Shown here: positions 60,665 to 64,000 of the stretch, piece by piece
How the letters are laid out: the number at the start of each line of letters is the position of its first letter
Position numbering within the stretch: position 1 is the stretch's first letter
Assembly (NCBI RefSeq): GCF_014645835.1
Contig: NZ_BMMM01000026.1
Coordinates: 1 to 64,000, forward strand
Reading direction: 5' to 3'
Length of the DNA stretch: 64,000 nucleotides
DNA from: Streptomyces albiflavescens
GTDB lineage: Bacteria; Actinomycetota; Actinomycetes; Streptomycetales; Streptomycetaceae
Translations under genes and position numbers: made by a program
The notes under the pieces: model-generated
What the model was told of the DNA's origin: nothing
The model's database searches: none
The model's input: only the letters and a program-made list of their open reading frames with translations

Positions 60665-61378
60665 GTGAGTGAGAACACCCGTACCAAGACCCTGGCCGCA
60701 GCTGCGGCCAGCACCTGGGACGCCTTCGTCATCGTGGTCGGCATGCTCAAGGGCGGCACCGGCAAGACCACCTCGGCCTGGTTCATCGCCCTCTACTACG
60801 CCGTCGTCCTCGGCCTGCCCACCCTGCTGCTGGACGCCGACGCGACCAGCCAGTCCGCCTACGACTGGTTCAAGGTCGCCCAGGCCACCGGCTTCGAGAT
60901 CCCCGCGAACCTGGTCGTCGAGCGCTACCCGTTCGACGACATCGCCGAATACATCCGCACCAAGCGCGCCGAGTTCGGCGCGATCGTGGTCGACGCCGGC
61001 GGCGGCAGCGCCCGCATCTTCCACGAGGCTGTCACCGAGGCGAACCTGCTGCTCGTCCCGGTCGCCCCCACCAAGATCGAGCGTCGCAAACTCGTGGCCA
61101 CCTTCGACGAGGCCGAGCGCGCCGCCGCACGCAACGAGCACGGCGTCACGGCCCACGTGGTCATGGTCAAGGCCGATGACCGCACCAGCCTGCCCAGCCG
61201 GGCCAAGGAGCAGCTGCTGGAGCCCGTCGAGGGCGAGGGCATCGGCCCCGACCGCGACGAGGCGTTCCCGCTCGCCGAGACCACCATCCACTCCTGGGTG
61301 CACTACATGGAGGCCTTCGGCGAGATCCCCACCGAACTGAGCGAGTACGCCAACCTGATGAAGGAACTCACCGCATGA
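60665..61378 (+). CDS. parA: ParA-family partition ATPase
   Basis: 237 residues from a GTG with AGGAGA ten bases upstream. The deviant Walker A K-G-G-T-G-K-T-T (29-36), the motif L-L-L-D-A-D-A-T-S-Q-S and I-V-V-D-A-G-G-G are those of ParA/MinD-type ATPases. G-G-G-S-A-R rather than the usual P-P-S-L after the third motif places it with the small plasmid ParAs. It overlaps the next gene by four bases; that gene's C-terminal DNA-binding segment makes it the probable centromere-binding partner. The pair would segregate a plasmid to daughter spores or compartments. Confidence 0.85.
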   Translation: MSENTRTKTLAAAAASTWDAFVIVVGMLKGGTGKTTSAWFIALYYAVVLGLPTLLLDADATSQSAYDWFKVAQATGFEIPANLVVERYPFDDIAEYIRTKRAEFGAIVVDAGGGSARIFHEAVTEANLLLVPVAPTKIERRKLVATFDEAERAAARNEHGVTAHVVMVKADDRTSLPSRAKEQLLEPVEGEGIGPDRDEAFPLAETTIHSWVHYMEAFGEIPTELSEYANLMKELTA

Positions 61379-62244
61379 GCGAGAAGAACGAGCGGCCGAA
61401 GCCGCCAACACGCCGCACGGGCGGGCGCGCCCTGGGCGGAGCCAAGAAGACGACCCCTCCGCCTACTCCCCCGGCCGCCGAACTCACCCCCGAGCAGTTC
61501 GCTGCTGAGGAAGCCGCTGCCGAGGGCGAAGGCCGGCCCACGCCCAGCACGCCGCGGGTTCCGCCTGCTCCATCCAGCGCTCCTATCGAGACGTCAGCGC
61601 AGGCCGGGACCGAAACGGTGTCCGATGCGACACACAACGCGGCCTCGGGGACCGCCGCTGCAGCTCCAATCAACTCTGCGCAGGAACCTGCTCCCAGTCA
61701 GCCAGTCCACTCAGTCGTTACCTCCCAGGAAGGTGTGGAATCCGCAGGTGAGCCACCAGAGCGACAGGCGCCGCCTGCGGTTCCGGCTACCGGGCCCGCA
61801 GCACCTGCGGTCCACCCCGCCCAGCAGGCCCAGCCTCTGGAGCCGGGCTCATCCCACATCGCGTCCTCGCCTTCTTCCACCGGCCCGTCCGCCGAGGTGG
61901 CCGTTCGCCCTTCTGTGCCTCCGATGGCAGGCAGTTCGGCATTCCCGGTGAGGACCGACAGTCCAAATCCTCACCAAGAACAGCATGCGCGAGCTCATGA
62001 AGCGCCCAGCGAGGGAGCCCCCTACGCCCACGGTCCTGGCCGTCCCAAGGACATCCCCGACCTTGCCGCCCTCCTCAACCAGCGCATCATCACGCGCGAG
62101 AGTCTCGACTCGTCAGTCCCTGCGGCGCTGAAGTTGAAGAAGCGGCTCAAGCGCTTCGCGCTGGACAACGAACTCGACCACCTGCCCATCGGCGACATCG
62201 TCTCAGTCGCCCTGGACGAGTGGCTCACCGCCCGCGGGTTTTGA
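61375..62244 (+). CDS. Putative centromere-binding partner of ParA (disordered, RHH-like C-terminus)
   Basis: 289 residues, ATG overlapping the parA stop. Residues 1-30 are basic (R-R-T-G-G-R-A-L-G-G-A-K-K). About 30-225 is a low-complexity Pro/Ala/Ser/Glu segment with no predicted fold. The last 55 residues form a compact basic domain: V-P-A-A-L-K-L-K-K-R-L-K-R-F, then I-G-D-I-V-S-V-A-L-D-E-W-L. This is the strand-helix-helix pattern of ribbon-helix-helix DNA-binding proteins, which often serve as the ParB/ParR partner of small ParAs. A Lys/Arg-rich N-terminus, as here, is the usual site that stimulates ParA. The role is inferred from gene order and this tail. Confidence 0.65.
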   Translation: MSEKNERPKPPTRRTGGRALGGAKKTTPPPTPPAAELTPEQFAAEEAAAEGEGRPTPSTPRVPPAPSSAPIETSAQAGTETVSDATHNAASGTAAAAPINSAQEPAPSQPVHSVVTSQEGVESAGEPPERQAPPAVPATGPAAPAVHPAQQAQPLEPGSSHIASSPSSTGPSAEVAVRPSVPPMAGSSAFPVRTDSPNPHQEQHARAHEAPSEGAPYAHGPGRPKDIPDLAALLNQRIITRESLDSSVPAALKLKKRLKRFALDNELDHLPIGDIVSVALDEWLTARGF

Positions 62245-62320
62245 ACCCGACCGCAGTAGACGAGGCGGCCGCCCCCAGGTCGGGGTGCGGCCGCCCCTGC
62301 CGACCATTCCAATAGCCCAG

Positions 62321-62342
62321 TAGGCGGATAGCTATCCGCCTA
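62321..62342. repeat. 22-bp perfect palindrome, candidate partition or operator site
   Basis: TAGGCGGATAG followed directly by CTATCCGCCTA. It lies between the parA partner gene and the next small gene, 25 bases before that gene's start. Downstream of a par operon this is a typical location for a centromere-like or autoregulatory site. Confidence 0.6.
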
Positions 62343-62366
62343 GCCGGACCGACCGGAGCAATTCTC

Positions 62367-62678
62367 GTGCCCGATCACTCGCCCTACGCTGCCCGACTAC
62401 GTGAAATCGCCGACGCGCTCGACGCCGAGTTCCAGCCAACCGACGACGCTCTCACTCCGCACCCGGACACCCTGAACGTCGTCAAGGACCGGCATACCAA
62501 GCGAGGGCAGCTGAACCATGCCGTCCCTGAAGTGCTGCAGTTCCAGCGCCGGATCCGCCGCTGCAATGCCGACACCGACATCCCTCACGGAGACATCGTT
62601 ACACTCGCCCTGGACGCCTGGCTCCGTGCGAAGGGCTACCCGCCGGACCTGAGGCCACTGGGCACAGAAGTCCCTTAA
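62367..62678 (+). CDS. Small RHH-like protein sharing the tail of the ParA partner
   Basis: 103 residues from a GTG with GGAG nine bases upstream. The C-terminal half (V-P-E-V-L-Q-F-Q-R-R-I-R-R, then H-G-D-I-V-T-L-A-L-D-A-W-L-R-A-K-G) lines up with the tail of the preceding protein (V-P-A-A-L-K-L-K-K-R-L-K-R, then I-G-D-I-V-S-V-A-L-D-E-W-L-T-A-R-G). It is therefore a short paralogue lacking the long disordered region. The N-terminal half is helical and acidic. It could bind the same DNA site, competing with or assisting the ParA partner. The palindrome sits directly in front of its start codon. Confidence 0.65.
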   Translation: MPDHSPYAARLREIADALDAEFQPTDDALTPHPDTLNVVKDRHTKRGQLNHAVPEVLQFQRRIRRCNADTDIPHGDIVTLALDAWLRAKGYPPDLRPLGTEVP

Positions 62679-62875
62679 CCAGAGGTCTCACAACGGAAGG
62701 CACTGGAGTACCGGGCTTTACAGTGTGGGTGGCAGCCTGCCGAGATGCGGGGCAACTGGCGAGCCGATTCGAACCTACACACGCCGAAGCTGGCACGCGC
62801 GCTGACGGCTCCGCAGCGCCCAAAGCGTGTCCAGCAGTTCACACTTGGCAGTCGAGGGCGGGCACCATCGTCAGG

Positions 62876-64000
62876 GTGACCACACCACCCGCCCACTGGG
62901 ATCCGATCTCACAACGTCTATGGCAAGCAGTACGCAACGGCGCTCCTCTTGATCTCACTGCTGCTTCACCCGACGGCACAACGCAAGACCCGAGTTCCAT
63001 GAGCCAGGAAGTCCCTGCCGAGGTCATTGCCGTTCTCCTACTGCAGCCCCCTGCGCCGGAGCCGGGAGCGGTGTCGCGGCTGCAGCTGATCGGTGCGCAA
63101 ATCACCGGACGCCTTGAGCTGCACTACGCCGCGGTCGAGATCCCCTTCTCCCTCCGCGATTGTCGGTTCGACGAGCCGGTGGAACTCGCCGACGCCTCCC
63201 TACGCGCGGCGGACTTCACCGGCTGTCACCTACCTCGGCTGAGCGCCGACCGATTGCGCGTGGACGGCGATCTGACGCTCGACCAGCTGGTCAGTGGCGG
63301 AGTGGACCTGTTCGGCGCGCAGATCAGGGGCGATCTGTGGCTCACTTCCGCCCGCATCACAGGCAACGGATCCGGCTTTGCCGTGAATGGGCCTCAGCTC
63401 CGCGTCGAAGGCGGCTTGTACGCGCACTCCGCTCATGTGACAGGCGGGCTGAACCTGTGGGGCGCCCAGGCCTTCACCATTGAGCTCACCCAGGCCCGCC
63501 TGTCCGGGGAGGAGGATCATCCGGCGTTCCGTGGCGACGGCCTCCACCTCGTTCAAGACCTCGGCTGTACCGACCTGTTGGTCGACGGCGGTGGCGTCCG
63601 CCTGTTCGGCGCAACGATTGGCGGCCAATGCTGGCTTGCCCGTGCCGACATACGCACTGCTACTGGGTGGGCCGTCAGCGCTCCGACGCTCACCGTCGGT
63701 GGTGGTATCTACGCTGACGGACTGACGGTCGAGGGGGGTGTCAATCTGTTCGCTGCAGTCGTCGGCGAATCGATAGAACTCACCGCCAGCACGCTCCTCC
63801 CCTACCGCCAGTTCGCGCTTCGGGCTCCCGGAGCCCGAGTGGAAGCAAACATCACGCTGGACAACGCGACACGCGTCGCAGGAACCATCGATCTCACCCG
63901 GACCGAGGTCAAGGGCGCCTTTTCGCTCATCGGGACAACGTTCGCGGAGGGAGCAACCGTCGACCTGCACCGCGCCGTCCTCGGAGCGCTCCATCTGGAG
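62876..64000 (+). CDS. Beta-helix-like repeat protein (Streptomyces 'membrane-associated oxidoreductase' type), 3' end missing
   Basis: A GTG at 62876 opens a frame that stays open to the last base: 375 codons without a stop. The translation is a series of about 20-25-residue repeats such as G-A-Q-I-T-G-R-L-E-L, G-A-Q-I-R-G-D-L-W-L, G-A-T-I-G-G-Q-C-W-L and G-T-T-F-A-E-G-A-T-V, which should form a right-handed beta-helix related to pentapeptide-repeat proteins. Many Streptomyces genomes carry such genes annotated as 'oxidoreductase', but no cofactor-binding motif is visible here, so I would not accept that function. The frame continues beyond the window. Confidence 0.7.
   Translation, partial: MTTPPAHWDPISQRLWQAVRNGAPLDLTAASPDGTTQDPSSMSQEVPAEVIAVLLLQPPAPEPGAVSRLQLIGAQITGRLELHYAAVEIPFSLRDCRFDEPVELADASLRAADFTGCHLPRLSADRLRVDGDLTLDQLVSGGVDLFGAQIRGDLWLTSARITGNGSGFAVNGPQLRVEGGLYAHSAHVTGGLNLWGAQAFTIELTQARLSGEEDHPAFRGDGLHLVQDLGCTDLLVDGGGVRLFGATIGGQCWLARADIRTATGWAVSAPTLTVGGGIYADGLTVEGGVNLFAAVVGESIELTASTLLPYRQFALRAPGARVEANITLDNATRVAGTIDLTRTEVKGAFSLIGTTFAEGATVDLHRAVLGALHLE

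Noticed and set aside
1..64000. CRISPR array, rRNA or tRNA genes, intact insertion sequence
   Set aside because: No regularly spaced repeats, no rRNA-like sequence, no cloverleaf that folds by eye, and the only transposase is broken in at least two places.

Overview
This is high-GC actinobacterial DNA, almost certainly Streptomyces or a close relative. Signs of this are GTG starts with 4-bp stop/start overlaps, G/C at third codon positions, paired HTH(DUF5753)-DUF397 regulators, a full BREX-2 (Pgl) phage-defence locus and an actinobacterial aspartimide-type graspetide cluster. I found no rRNA, tRNA or CRISPR array.

Layout. 1-342: 5' part of a PAS-domain sensor gene running out of the window. 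343-1728: degenerate DNA with a probable fragment of a Wadjet JetB-like gene. 1729-2157: small secreted protein with RTX-like repeats. 2889-8052: three-gene cassette (lysine 6-aminotransferase, semialdehyde dehydrogenase, fused 2-oxoacid dehydrogenase E1), bracketed by two diverged copies of one intergenic repeat. 8723-17134 (minus): complete four-gene Wadjet system, jetABCD, with every junction overlapping. 17805-19769: secreted Asp-box beta-propeller. About 20030-20545: dead IS4-type transposase. 20617-24023 (minus): RiPP cluster with precursor, ATP-grasp ligase and PIMT-like methyltransferase, preceded by two small accessory genes. 24262-25933: XRE regulator and HD hydrolase. 26045-26579: 'beta family' gene broken by a 13-bp tandem duplication.

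26850-57517 is a defence island. On the minus strand are a PUA/EVE-like-SBD-HNH putative type IV nuclease and a type I HsdM/HsdS pair without HsdR, headed by a small membrane protein. Facing them, across an intergenic region with a 14-bp direct repeat, is BREX-2: pglW, pglX, pglY, pglZ, brxD, brxHI. Two inserts interrupt BREX. Between pglX and pglY lie a WhiJ-like regulatory trio and a DUF234 ATPase. Between pglZ and brxD, on the opposite strand, lies an overlapping pair encoding a DUF262 protein and a CBS-domain protein with a HEPN-like R-N-x3-H motif.

57518-62678 looks like a plasmid maintenance module. It has a dyad-rich region with a 26-bp palindrome, a double winged-helix putative initiator, a triple-HTH protein, ParA, a disordered protein with a C-terminal ribbon-helix-helix-like tail, a 22-bp palindrome and a second short protein with the same tail. 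The window therefore may come from a plasmid or an integrated plasmid that itself carries an anti-plasmid Wadjet system. It ends inside a gene for a beta-helix-like repeat protein.
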